64,000 nucleotides of DNA from Melanopsichium pennsylvanicum (Eukaryota > Basidiomycota > Ustilaginomycetes > Ustilaginales), in contig OAPG01000010.1 in NCBI GenBank assembly GCA_900208305.1, positions 496,001 through 560,000 of the forward strand, read 5' to 3'. The notes under the pieces were generated by a model, which was not told the origin of the DNA, searched no databases, and saw nothing but the letters and a program-made list of their open reading frames with translations. Every line of letters starts with the position of its first letter. Positions within the stretch are counted from its first letter, which is position 1. A program made the translations under genes and the position numbers. Of this stretch, positions 21,179-33,300 are shown piece after piece.

Positions 21179-21222
<44 letters not shown>
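21176..21222 (+). repeat. (CA)n microsatellite
   Basis: This is a CA dinucleotide tract of about 23 units with one G interruption at 21183, located about 320 bp upstream of the CDC27 start codon. Confidence 0.95.
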
Positions 21223-21224
<2 letters not shown>

Positions 21225-21539
21225 TTCAGACCTTGCCAACTTGTCATCACTTCTTCCACCTAATTGCTTCCTTTTCTTCTTGTTCCTACATCCTAAAAGA
21301 GGCATTTGGACCTTTCAGCACTTAATAAAACAGATTCTCTTGCCGAATTCATCCAGTACAATCAAAAGTAATCGCCGGCAGCTTCCCTTCATCAGCACTT
21401 ACGACAAGCATCGTACTACTATCAACCCTGTTACTCCCAAGCTTGAATTTGATGTTGCATTCCGAAAGCATGGCAAATTGTTGATTCAAACCCGGCACAC
21501 CATACACCATAGTGCCTGTTTGGCTACTGTACATCCAAG

Positions 21540-24500
21540 ATGCCGCTCGCATCGACGGCGACAAAGTCGCGCTCGACCGTCCCCAAATCGAGACAACCCA
21601 TATCATCCACTCTGACATCATCGTCACATCTCACATCCACATCCGCTCGAGTAAAAGCGACCGCCGCAGCGCAATCAGCGTCGTCACCACTGCAACTCGA
21701 GCTACCCCCCTCGCTTCCCACTATTAGCGACCTTCAGTCTTTGTACAGCATCCAGCCATCGCCCCAACTCATCGCTCGCCGTCTCCTTTCGCTGGCACGC
21801 TCTTTCCTTTCAGTACATCATGATAATGCTTCACCGGACCCACTCGACTCGGAGTTTGACTTGTGTTCCGCAACTTTCTTTTCCATATTTGCTCTGTGTC
21901 TGGATCCCAACTCCACCATTGCTCGCAGGACCCTCGCGAGGTGCGCCCGTCTAGGAGGCTTTAACATCTTTCTTCCCTTTTCCCCATCAGGGAGTGCCGC
22001 ATCTGCCACTGTTTCTGCTGCCAAGCTCAGCTCTCAGGATCCCCACGATCTTGCAGGTGCTCAAGCCTGCATTCATATCCTTCAGCAAGGCTCAGCCTCC
22101 ACATTTCAAGACGCTGGAAGCGCCAGGGAATACCGTGATGCTTGTCGCACTCTAGGCAGATCATCAGATGCCATCCAGGTTGCCGATGTCCTTCAGCATA
22201 AGGTGCTCGGCAAGAGGAAGGCCGCAGACCCTTCTGCCGAGGACTCTTCTCTGCCCCAAATAGTCGCTCCTCAATCCCGACACCTTTCGCAGCTCCAGAC
22301 TGATGCCGCTTACAATGCAGCCAGCCGAGGACATGCCAATGAAGCCCAATCCAGCTTCGTCAAGGCTCTCGAACAGGATCCTTTTAATTGGCGTGCATGG
22401 ACAGGGCTTTGTGACACAGGATACGGCGCTGGCCAGGCCAGGCAGCACTTTGATGCAACCACTCTCGATCGGCTGTACAGCAGTCTTGTCAACAATGCGC
22501 AGGCCCCGTACTTATCCTTGGAAGCGACGCTTAAGTCTAGCCCGCCATTCTCGAACGAGCAGCTGCCATCCTCGGCCATGGTTCGCAAAGTATCTGAGGA
22601 TGGCTCCAACAAGAAGCTCAAAGTATCTTCAGAGATCCCTCCAGTGCCATCATCAGGTGCCAATGCCGCTCGGCTTGCAGCTCCCAGGCCTATCGACAAG
22701 GTCACGCCTCCGCTGCCGACCATATCAGCTAGCCCTGTCACAGCCACACGCCTTCACCCTACATCCCGTGCTCTTTCGGCCGCTCAGACCAACACTCATC
22801 ACCTCGAGATCATGTCCGCTGACCACGACGATGTCAAGGGGGCTAAGGTCACGAATGTCAGTGCTCGTTCCACCCGAACTGCCGCTGTTCGCACCGCCAC
22901 TTTGACGCATCCAGCGACAACGCAAAACGGACGACAGCTACGGTCGACTGCCATCCGAGGCAACCCTGCAGCTTCTGCCACATGCGCAGTTGTCCGTGCC
23001 AGTGCAGTCCCAGGCCGGGCAGGTGCCACAAGCCAGGCAGGCAGTATATCCTCGACATCGTCGGGCGCTTCAACTTCGTCCATGTCATCCCGTTCCACAG
23101 TGTCCACCGCCCGCACCGCTGTCTCCACTCGCAAAGTCGCCTCAGCGGCACCCAGCCAAGTTATCGCGCGCGCTGGAGCCACCAAGCCGACCTCTGCGAG
23201 CTCCACTCGCATGGCAAGCACAGCACACGCTTCGGGCCTTGCACCAAAGAGGGGCCCCGCTACAGCAACAGCCCGCACCACCACCGCCAGCAGCGTGAGT
23301 CGTCCGGGCAGCGCAATGTCCAAGGCTAGCGCCACGTCGGTTGGCGGTGCCAGCACCTTTACTCGATCGAATGGCACGCTAGCGTCAGCTCGTACAGCAG
23401 CTGAGGCCATGCGTTTAAAGGAAGAGGAGAACGCCAAGTCGCAGCTCGAGCTACTGAAAGCAATGCGTACAACAGTTGTACAACAACTCGCAATGTTGGC
23501 GCATCAACACACGGCGGATCAGTACGTGCTTGCTCTGCTTGCGCAAGTAGGCGAGGCGTACAGGCTGTTGAGGCTTTGCGAAGGGGAGAAGGCAGCTGCA
23601 TTGCTGGCAAATACCGTAATCGCTGAAGCCAGCACCATGTTCAAATGTGCGAACGCAAATATGCCTTCAGATGACCCGAAAGAGGAGGATCCGCTGACAA
23701 AGGCCAACACTGAAATCAGCCGAATCCTCGAAGTTCGATTCAAGGACAGTCTTGTCCACCACCTACTGTTGGGCCGGAGCTACGCCGAGTGCTCGCAGTA
23801 CGCCCCATCGGAAACGCATTTCACCGCTGCACGCAAACTCAATCCTTTCGTGGCCTCGCACATGGACGTGTACTCCCTTGTGCTCTTTCACCTCTCCCGT
23901 GAGGTCAAACTCTCCGCCCTCGCTCAGCATCTGGCCATGGCTGCATCGGGCACAGCATCCACGCACATTGTCATCGGCAATGCCTTCTCCCTGCAGAAAG
24001 AACATCAAACTGCTCTTGTGTGCTTCCAACGTGCCGCAGCGGCTGCGCCTGAGTATGCCTATGCGTACACCCTTGCCGGGCACGAAGCTCACGATTTGGG
24101 GTTGCACGACGAAGCAATCGCATATTTTCGCAGTGCCATTCGGTGCGATAGGCGGCACTGGAATGCCTGGGCTGGTCTTGGTAGAGTCTATTTGGGCATC
24201 GGGGAACACGAACATGCAGCCTGCAAATGTCTGCAGCAGGCGATTCAGATCAACCCTGGCAACCACGTACTGTGGGATCTGGTCGGTTGGACATTCTCGC
24301 TCATCAACGCGCCGGCCAAAGCACTCGAATGCTACGACAGGGCAATTGAGCTCGCACCCAGTGCGGGTGTATTGACATACTTGAGGCGGGCAGAACTGCT
24401 CTTGCAACATGGTGATGCAGAAGGGAGCCACAGAGATTTGGTCAACGCTCACGATCTTGCGCCGGAAGAGGCGAGTGTGCATGTACTGCTTGCTCAGAGT

Positions 24501-25037
24501 TACATGCGCTTGGGCGGCGGTGCGTTTTGTCATCTTGAAGGTGGCGGACAGATTGCTCAAGGGAAGGCGAGCACTGCGCTCCGAGCGAGTGGAGTAATGG
24601 TACTTCCCTCGGCTCATCAAGCTGAGATCACGCACCATCTCAACGTAGCCATCGATCTCGATCCTTCCCTCTTGCGCGTTGTAAAGAGCATCTGCGAAGG
24701 CTACAAGACGCTTCCCAGCAGCAAATTGAACATTCATCCACACGACTTTACCTCGGCATCCTTGACGCATTCGCACAGATGTGTAGCAGACTCGTACGAG
24801 CAGTCTGGAGCAGACATGGAATCGAATAGTCAAATGCAAACGGGATATGAGGGTCAGAGTTTCAATCTTAGCTACAGGAGCCAAATGGCCGACTCGACAC
24901 CTCAACATGCAAGCTTGTTGGTCCCCGTAGACTTTGCAGCCAGTCATCCGCACGATTCAAGCAGTTTTCTTAGCATTAGCACAGCTGCCCACAGCACCAA
25001 CGATATTGTGTTGGAGGATGCAGAGGTATCCAGTTGA
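21540..25037 (+). CDS. CDC27: Anaphase-promoting complex subunit 3 (Cdc27)
   Basis: This 1165-residue single-exon gene encodes the TPR scaffold subunit of the APC/C ubiquitin ligase, which degrades securin and mitotic cyclins. The C-terminal half, about residues 735-1045, is an array of tetratricopeptide repeats. It follows the known Cdc27 order closely: LLLGRSYAE, then IGNAFSLQKEHQTAL, then PEYAYAYTLAGHE, then AIRCDRRHWNAWAGLG, then INPGNHVLWD. An N-terminal region (about residues 60-130 and 245-290) is also helical and TPR-like. Between them, about residues 430-620 are Ser/Thr/Ala/Arg-rich low-complexity sequence, longer than in yeast or human Cdc27, a plausible site for mitotic phosphorylation. 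Residues just before AIDLDP carry a Gly-rich insert (MRLGGGAFCHLEGGGQ) inside a late TPR. The 3' end converges on ADK1, with 256 bp between the stop codons. Confidence 0.9.
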   Translation: MPLASTATKSRSTVPKSRQPISSTLTSSSHLTSTSARVKATAAAQSASSPLQLELPPSLPTISDLQSLYSIQPSPQLIARRLLSLARSFLSVHHDNASPDPLDSEFDLCSATFFSIFALCLDPNSTIARRTLARCARLGGFNIFLPFSPSGSAASATVSAAKLSSQDPHDLAGAQACIHILQQGSASTFQDAGSAREYRDACRTLGRSSDAIQVADVLQHKVLGKRKAADPSAEDSSLPQIVAPQSRHLSQLQTDAAYNAASRGHANEAQSSFVKALEQDPFNWRAWTGLCDTGYGAGQARQHFDATTLDRLYSSLVNNAQAPYLSLEATLKSSPPFSNEQLPSSAMVRKVSEDGSNKKLKVSSEIPPVPSSGANAARLAAPRPIDKVTPPLPTISASPVTATRLHPTSRALSAAQTNTHHLEIMSADHDDVKGAKVTNVSARSTRTAAVRTATLTHPATTQNGRQLRSTAIRGNPAASATCAVVRASAVPGRAGATSQAGSISSTSSGASTSSMSSRSTVSTARTAVSTRKVASAAPSQVIARAGATKPTSASSTRMASTAHASGLAPKRGPATATARTTTASSVSRPGSAMSKASATSVGGASTFTRSNGTLASARTAAEAMRLKEEENAKSQLELLKAMRTTVVQQLAMLAHQHTADQYVLALLAQVGEAYRLLRLCEGEKAAALLANTVIAEASTMFKCANANMPSDDPKEEDPLTKANTEISRILEVRFKDSLVHHLLLGRSYAECSQYAPSETHFTAARKLNPFVASHMDVYSLVLFHLSREVKLSALAQHLAMAASGTASTHIVIGNAFSLQKEHQTALVCFQRAAAAAPEYAYAYTLAGHEAHDLGLHDEAIAYFRSAIRCDRRHWNAWAGLGRVYLGIGEHEHAACKCLQQAIQINPGNHVLWDLVGWTFSLINAPAKALECYDRAIELAPSAGVLTYLRRAELLLQHGDAEGSHRDLVNAHDLAPEEASVHVLLAQSYMRLGGGAFCHLEGGGQIAQGKASTALRASGVMVLPSAHQAEITHHLNVAIDLDPSLLRVVKSICEGYKTLPSSKLNIHPHDFTSASLTHSHRCVADSYEQSGADMESNSQMQTGYEGQSFNLSYRSQMADSTPQHASLLVPVDFAASHPHDSSSFLSISTAAHSTNDIVLEDAEVSS

Positions 25038-25293
25038 TGCAGTCTCACTGTCAACTTGAGTTAAAATTTGTCAGCAATCCCATTCTCGCGAGACTGCATG
25101 TTTTTTGGCGTCTTTTGCTTCTTGGACGAGAAATGTCATGTCGGTGTGTGTGTGGTAGTTCACATTCTGCGTGCACGCTGAGGATTCAATTTGGTTGCAT
25201 AGGAAATTTCATAATTTTGTGTTATGGGAAGGTTCCCCAACTTTGTCTTTGACCAATTTCTGATTGAACTGGATTGTTCACAAGAGACTTTTT

Positions 25294-26368
<1,075 letters not shown>

Positions 26369-27421
26369 GTTTGCGCTTGTCGAACACGAGTAGCGATGTG
26401 ATGATGAGGGGGTGAAGAAAGGCAAGATGAGAAGAAGTTGAAAAGTCGAGTGTGGAGTAACTTGAGCGCCGGACGGACGCAACAACGGAAGATCACAGCT
26501 TCGGCACCGGCCTTCCAAAATGTCTTTCTGTGCGATATAGAAAAATACACTAAATTGCACAGAACCAGCTCTCTTAAGCATCTTTTATCCCTGTTCTCAA
26601 TTGCCTTGTCTTCAGAATGCCAGCTTCAATACCGCTCTTCGATTCGATCACGATCGTGTACTCCATTGCTGAAATTTGTGATTATCACTCTCGCACTGGG
26701 TCTTTCGTTATTGAATCGCCTCTTGATGGTGGCCGAGGTATTAGAAGAAAGCCAAGAGGAAGCCAGCGACCCAAGCGTAAATCCGTCTTTTCCCTTTCCA
26801 ATCCCGCTCCCTCTGGCGACTCTGCTTCACCTTTTTTTGAAATCCAATCTGCGATCGACGCGTGCCTTTCTGTGCTGCCTTCTGTCCGCACTCGGCTGAT
26901 TCAAAGAGGTTGTAGTAGTGAAGGCTTTACCACGTGTCCCCCTGTTTTGTATCGCACGAGAGAATCATATACTCACAAGCTACGCCGGCTCAACTCACAT
27001 CACAAATCAATCTGCTCGAGTGAATAATGGTAAGAATTTGGCTGTTTCGGCCAGGCCGTTACATCTGGACACAACTTTAGAGAAAATACACATCTAGAGA
27101 CAAGAGAGTGTGTTGCGAGTGACTTCAAGAGAAACAGAAAGCGCTAAAGCCCATAAACTACGTGAGAGAGATTGGAATACAGAAGCAGGTGACAAAAGAC
27201 GGTAACTTAGGGTTTCTCTGAAGCAGGAAGCCGGCTACTTCGAGAGGCTAAGATTAGAGCTGGTGATGCGAGAATCAGCAGAATGACGGGACAGAAACTG
27301 CGGAGAGTCAAAAGACAGATGCACACAGATCGCAACGAAGCCCAAGAGAAAGTGATGAGAAGCAAAATGTCCGGAGTCGAAATTCTCGGTTGGTAGAAAG
27401 GTGAGACGGAAGCGCAGCTAC
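26369..27421. other. Intergenic spacer
   Basis: About 1.05 kb lies between the ADK1 start and the end of the Q-rich gene, both on the - strand. A + strand ATG ORF at 26617-27027 (136 codons) is open but has no recognised features and probably lies in promoter DNA. No repeats or RNA genes were recognised. Confidence 0.45.
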
Positions 27422-30068
27422 TTATTGCGGGCCATGCTGAGCCCGATCGTGCTGCTCAGTCTTGAGACCGAGTTGCATGCCTGCGTCGTTCAGCGCATCA
27501 AAGCCAACGTTCAAAGCGGGCGAGAGTGTAGCGTCCCCATTAATGGTACTCGGTGCCATGCCGCTAGCCATTGACTCGTTCGGGGGGAACGAGCTCAAAG
27601 CTGGAAGCTGAGCCGCCATTTCGTTGGGCATCGACGACATCGGTGTGGTCTGACCTGACACGGGACGCGCAGCTTCCGCAGCAATCGCTGCTTTACGAGA
27701 TGGAATGGATAGCATGAAATTGGCCGCTTGCGCCTGCTGCTTCCTCTCAATCATGCTGCGTACCTGGTGCACCTGAACTTCTTCGCTCGAGGCCTTGCCG
27801 TTGGGCTGCTTTGCGTCGGGCTGAGATGCCACCATGGGAGCTGACTGCGGCGGAATCACTACGCCTGTTTGCATTTGCTGCTGTAATGCCTGCGATGACG
27901 ACGGAGCCTGCAACGGCTGGACCGCCGCCAGCTGATTCGCAGGGGCGCTCTGGAACGGGCTGTGATTCATGTGCAGTGGCATCGGAGAAGCCATGGCGGA
28001 TGACAGCTGCGAGCCGGATCGGCCGGCGTCAGGACCTGTCCCGGGAACATCCGAAAGCTGAGGCGTCAGCATGGCGGCCTCGTTGGTCGTCGACTGGAAG
28101 TACTGTGGTCGAGCGTCAGAGTGAACAGGCGGAGTGAATGGGAACGAGATGGCATTGAGCACGGCAGGAACCTTGGACGGCTCGACGATCTGATGGTTGA
28201 TTGACTCGCTACCAAAGCTGGCCGGAGGCTGCCCATTGATGAAAGTGTGACCAGGGGGAGGCAAGCCTGACTGCATCGGGTGAGGAAGCATGTCCGGGAC
28301 CATCGAAGCTATAGGCATGAGAGCGGGCGGGATAGGTCCATTCTGACCGGATGACGCAACGCCAAGTCCGGTTGTGAGCTCGGACGGGAGTGCCGCGATA
28401 CTGGCCGAAGGCCCAGCATCGTTGTTGGCTTGCAAGTCGTCAGCGGCAATCGAAGCGACCTGCAAGTAGAAAGAGTGCTGCAGCTGGTGCAATTGACCGC
28501 CGTGCACATAGTGGGCGGTGACGCTCACCTCGCCACTCTCACTGCCAGCCGTGGGCGTGCCTGAGAGAACGCGGTTGTTCTCCTCCCACTGGATCCAAGA
28601 GGGCACTTTGTTGCAAGAGAAAACTGCCTTGATGCTGGTTGAGGATGCTTGGGGATCCCACACTTTGAGCGGCCAGGCCCACTTGAGCCCAACATAAGCG
28701 ATCTTTTCCGGAGCGCCAGCAATCTTACGGCTAAACTCATGGAACTCCCAGCCACCTTCGGGTTTCTTTTTGGCCTCCACAATCCAGATGTGGTTACCCT
28801 TGGACTTGGCCTTCTTGCCGTCCTCATTGAATCGCGAGATGTAGGGCTGCGTCCACAGGAACTGCTTGATCTTCTTGATCGAGCACTCTGCCTCAGTGAT
28901 GCCGTTACGATAGACTTCAGCCTGGAAGGCATTCGTGAAGGCCTGAATACGGAACTTGAACGGGCGAAAGTCCGGCGACTCGTCCAGCCTTGCCATCTTC
29001 TTGGGCATGAGCGTCTGGTGAAGCAGCTCGCCCCGATCGTCGGTGATCTCCAGGTCGGAGCAGACTGTAGTGAGGAAAATGTTGAAGATCGACTCAAGCT
29101 TGTTGCGAAGTTCGGGTGAGATTGTGGTGCTGGCCCCGTTCTTGTCCGCGCTGGTCATCGAGGCATCGCCGGCGCCGCCTTCTTCAGTGGCCCCAAAGTC
29201 GAAGGAAGCGCCGCTCGAGAAGAAGCCGCTGCCTCGGTGTCGGCGATGCTTGGTGAGATGACGCTCGGTCGGCGGGTTGCCCTCGTCCCCACTATCGCCG
29301 TTGCTAAACGAGTCATCGGGCGACGAGGGACCAGAGTCCACTGCTGACTGGTTCGCGGAATTACTGGCGCTGGAGATGGCAGACATCTGCAATGCACTCC
29401 TAGCGATCTTGGACTGCCCGCGCTGTTCGCTGCTTGAACCGTCGTTGCCACCTATCTTGTTCTGGCCAGTTTGTGGTGTCATGGTCATGGCATCATGCAG
29501 AGAGCCTCCTCGCGCGTGACCGTGCTGATACATAGAGGGGCTGGAGGGCATCGATTGTGCAACGGTGGTGACGTTGTGAGTGCCAGGCAGGTTCTGACCC
29601 TGTGGGAACTCGAACGGCGTTTGCGGCGTGGTAGGCGATCCATTGAGCGACTGCACCCCGTTCGGCAGCGCAGCTGTGGCCTGCGCCAGCAGCGTGTGCG
29701 ATTGTCTCCCAGGAACTCCATTCGCCATCTGAGCGGGCGGAGCACTCGCAGGCGGCATTGGCGCTTGCAAATGAGACAAGATGGTAGCGGAACCTGAGGC
29801 AGTGGGAGGTGCCGAAGGTGGGGCCTGGGGAAAATGAAGGGGTGTTGCAGTCTCCGAACGCTGACTCTTGAACGGCTGTTCGGACAAGTCGCTGTCAGAT
29901 TGAACGGGTCGCTTGCGAGCGGTTGGGCTGACTTGTCCGCTGTGCATCACTTCGTTGTGACCTGAGCCTTGATGCTGCATGCCAGAGTCTTGCATTTGAC
30001 TGAGCGTCAAGTTTGGCAGAGGCTGCGTGTCCTGCTGTTGTTGAGACTGCTGTTGCTGGGGCTGATGT

Positions 30069-30103
<35 letters not shown>

Positions 30104-32206
30104 TTGCTGCTGCTGCCCCTGCTCCAGCGTCAAAGCGGATCCCAGACCCGACTGAACGAGATGCGAATGATGAGGTGCCTGAATCACCTGTGCTTGGAAC
30201 GAGGCCTCAACGAAAGGTTGCGAAGACTGCGGAGTGGGCGGCATCACGGAGGCCGGGGCTGTCGGAGGTGCAAAATTGTGGTGCGAGAGATGTTGAATAT
30301 GCTGCAAGTCTTTTTGCAGATCACCCAAGCAGCGATTGCTAAGCATGCCGTTGCCTTTGTGGAAAGACTCTCGAGCTGTGTTAGCTTGTAAAACCACATC
30401 GTCCAGGAGCTTGGCAATCTGATTCATCAGTTCGGAATGTTCCGAGGAAGATCGCTGGGTTGATGCTGAGGCAGCGCGAATGGCAGCAGCTTGAGCCTCA
30501 GCTTGCGCCTGCTGTGCTTGGGCTTGAAGCTGTGCTTGGGCCTGAAGCTGTGCTTGCACCTGCGCCTGGGCTTGTGCTTGTGCCTGGGCTTGTGCCTGAG
30601 CGACCTGTGCTTGCAGTTGTGCCTGAGCCTGCGCCTGGGCTTGTGCTTGCACCTGAGCTTGAGCATGGGCCTGTGCTTGTGCTTGTGCCTGACTTTGGGC
30701 GTTGGCATGAGCCTGAGCGTGAGTCATATCTATCGGCGATGCAAGAGAATGCATATTCATGCCGAGCGACTGCATGTGCATTGCAACACTTGTAGTGGGA
30801 CCAGCGCTGTGGGAGGCAGCTCGCTGATGATGAAGGCGTTCAGGTGTCTGAGCCGGAGTTGACGACATCATGAGCTCGGTTTGTGACGGGATAGCTGGCC
30901 AGCCAAACGACTGAAGGCTCTCTGCAGAGGCAGGAACCGAATGCTGAGGCATGGCTTGAGAAGCCATCTGTTGTAAATGCAATCCCAGCGAAAGAGAGCG
31001 TTGATGCGAGGACATGGACGGCCTCTGCGGGTTGCTTTCATTGACCATGGCTTGAGGTGCAGGTCCAGATGGTGGCTGGGATATTGCCTGGACGTTTATT
31101 TGCTGACCCGGCTGCGTCAAGTGCATAGGCATCATATGAGAGTGTGGCGGTACCTGCTGCATATCTTGCTGCTGAGGCTGCTGAGGCTGCTGATCTGTCT
31201 GCTGGTGCTGGTGTTGTTGCACTTGTTGCTGTCGTTGGGTGGGATGTTGTTGCATGTGCTGCTGAGACTCGAGCTGCATGGGTTGCGGTTGCAAATGCTG
31301 CGAAGAGACCTGCTGCTGGAGAGGCGAATGAAGCGCCGAGTACGACTGCTGTGCAAGATTCTGCGTCTGAATCTGATGCGGCGTCGATGGCTGTTGCGAC
31401 TGTCGACTGATCATACTACCGTCGCGATGTTGTTGACTTGACTGCATCTCGCTGTGTTGCATGGCTTGCTGAACTTGTGCATCGGCATGCTGATCCTGAG
31501 AAAAGTGTGCAGAAAGTGTAGCGGGATTGGGCTGCGAGTCTATCGGCTGAGCCGTCATTGGCGATGCAAGTGCGGAGTGTGAGCGCTGCTGCTGCTGCTG
31601 TTCTTGTTCTTGTTGTTGCTGTGCCTGCGGTTGCTGGAGATGAATTTGTTGCTGCTGCTGTTGCTGCTGAAGCTGCTGCTGCTGCATATCTGTAGAGCTG
31701 CTCATGGAAATGCCGTACTCTGAAGGATGGCTGAGCTGTTGGGGCTGCGATTGAGCAGCGTCCATGTTTGTCGGCAGGTTAAACGGGGCCGGCGATCGAG
31801 GTCGCCTTCCCACGTCGTCTTGATCCAGAATGACAAGGCTGGACTGGGAGAAGAATTGAAAATTGGGTTGCGACGCTTGCGAGCCATGCAACGCACCGAA
31901 GCTGAGACGTGGGGAAGTTCGGCTGATACGTTCGGCGTCAGGATTGGTGAAACGGCGACGAGCTTGGGAGAGACCTGGGTCGATGAGCAGAGGAGAAGCA
32001 GCCGTGGATTTGAGGTTCTGTCGCGAGAAAGTAGAGGAAGTTGGTGCCGACTCGACCGGATCCGTATCCTCAAAGACAGATGGCAGTTGTCCGGTATTCC
32101 AAGAAGAAGGCTGTGGACGAGGGGACTGCTGCTGAAGATGCGGGCCTGATGACTCTGTATGCGCCGCTAGCCACTGCGGCTGCTGGGAAGAGATCGTGGT
32201 GGGCAA
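27422..32206 (-). CDS. Giant glutamine-rich putative transcription regulator
   Basis: An open frame of 1594 codons whose true start is uncertain. The first codon at 32206 is TTG, the first in-frame ATG is at 31765 (residue 148), and the sequence between them looks coding, so an upstream exon with the ATG is likely. A TTTAG acceptor lies just upstream. About 1000 residues are disordered and Gln-rich, with a polyglutamine tract near residues 696-714 and an Ala-Gln alternating stretch near 502-572. A folded region of about 220 residues (about 1033-1250) begins [19 protein letters not shown], continues through [20 protein letters not shown], and ends in a segment like the putative Ig (He_PIG/cadherin-like) fold: [18 protein letters not shown] then SFYLQV. 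Gln-rich tracts suggest a nuclear activator or co-activator. The folded region is not one I can name. Confidence 0.75.
30063..30117. repeat. Polyglutamine-encoding CAG/CAA tract
   Basis: This is a run of TTG/CTG triplets on the + strand encoding about 18 consecutive glutamines on the - strand. It mixes CAA and CAG codons, which slows slippage relative to a pure CAG array. Confidence 0.9.
30490..30705. repeat. Ala-Gln alternating coding repeat
   Basis: This is a degenerate hexanucleotide array (GCCTGN/GCTTGN on the + strand) encoding a roughly 70-residue alternation of Gln and Ala, with occasional Val, Leu and His, in the Q-rich regulator. Confidence 0.85.
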
Positions 32207-33300
32207 CGATAAGAGCGTAAGAACCCCTAAAGGAACCTACGCTGTGGCGATGATGATTGCGACTTTGGCGATCGACGCTTGCGCTGTGATGAGACTAGAT
32301 AAAAGCGATCGGTGCAACAGAGCGAGGTCGCCTAGATTTCGGCACAATAGTCGGCTAGGGAGAGGACGAAATTACGATTATATGCGAGGCAAGGATTGCG
32401 ATACGGGTTCAGCAAAAGAATTCTCTCGCCGAAGACCGGCTTCGGAACAGCGTGCTGAGCAGCTGCGAATGCGCAAGAGAAATCAGAGCAGGGATGGGCG
32501 TCGAGCGTCGCTACCCGGAGCAAATTTTGCTATCTCCGGACAGGAAGAGGCGTGGTGTTTGGCTGTGAACTACAACGGGTGTTTATGTACGCATATGAAA
32601 AGCCGCAGGTGTACCACTCAGGACCTCAATGCGGTGGGAGAGCGTTTCTACGAATGATGAGAAGATCGGTCGAGAAGATAGTGTGAGCGTGGGCTAGGAT
32701 CAACCAGCTGAGCTGACAAGGGTCGGATGTGGCGGATGAGATAGAGCAGTCCACGAATGATGCTACCGTCAAGGGTGACAGCGGGCGATTCCGATGTGCA
32801 GCGCCGAGTGTGGGTAAGATGCAAAGTGTTTGCGGCAATTCCGGGGAATCGAGACAGCCTCCAACGATGAGAGGTGCCAAGCCGAACAATGAGCGTTTGT
32901 GAGGAAAGCGTGACTGTTATGTGGCGTATCGGCGCTGTGGGATGCCGGAATGGGTGAGTTGTATATCGGAACCGTATATGTGTATAGATAAAACTGCACT
33001 TCGGAAGCAAATGCAAATGGTCGGTAAGTTTGCCGTGTGTGGGTGGCTGTTGGTTTGGTGTTTTCTACTGTAAGTGATGTGACGGACGTATGTGAGAAGG
33101 AGGGTATGGAAAAGGTGGGGAAAAGGGGAAGTTGTAGGTAGTCAAGGTGGATGGTGGGCGGAGATATTGGGTAAAGTGATGCCGAAGGATGCAGAGGTGA
33201 ATCCGGCAGCACCAAAAGGCATTTGAATCCGCTAATCTGATGGATGGGATTGGCACTGTAGTTGCGCATGGCTCTCTCATCATCCGCTTCTGCTGCAACC
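32207..33300. promoter_or_regulatory. 5' leader and promoter of the Q-rich gene
   Basis: This is the region upstream of the open frame at 32206, read on the - strand. A stop codon lies about 30 bases upstream in frame, so any further coding exon must be spliced. TTTAG and CGTAG acceptor-like sites lie just before the open frame. Many short open frames occur here, but none has a clear initiating ATG with coding character. Long structured leaders are common for fungal regulators. Confidence 0.35.

Larger units (their letters stand above)
19967..21539. promoter_or_regulatory. Divergent promoter region, LysM gene / CDC27
   Basis: This 1.57 kb interval lies between two divergent genes. It contains AT-rich TACAGTAAATTTAC motifs at 20563-20583 and 20758-20776 and a (CA)n microsatellite at 21176-21222. 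The last 300 bases are pyrimidine-rich and probably form the CDC27 leader. No gene or structural RNA was recognised. Confidence 0.5.

Noticed and set aside
23763..24953. Antisense ORF of 396 codons opposite CDC27
   Set aside because: It lies wholly under the TPR region of CDC27, whose sense translation matches the family. Long antisense frames are expected from C-ending codon bias.
26617..27027. 136-codon ORF between ADK1 and the Q-rich gene
   Set aside because: Open and ATG-started, but composition is weak, no domain or signal is seen, and it sits in promoter DNA; mentioned only in the spacer entry.
29969..30391. Leu-rich + strand ORF opposite the polyglutamine tract
   Set aside because: The poly-Leu run is simply CAG/CAA read on the opposite strand (CTG/TTG); the gene is on the - strand.
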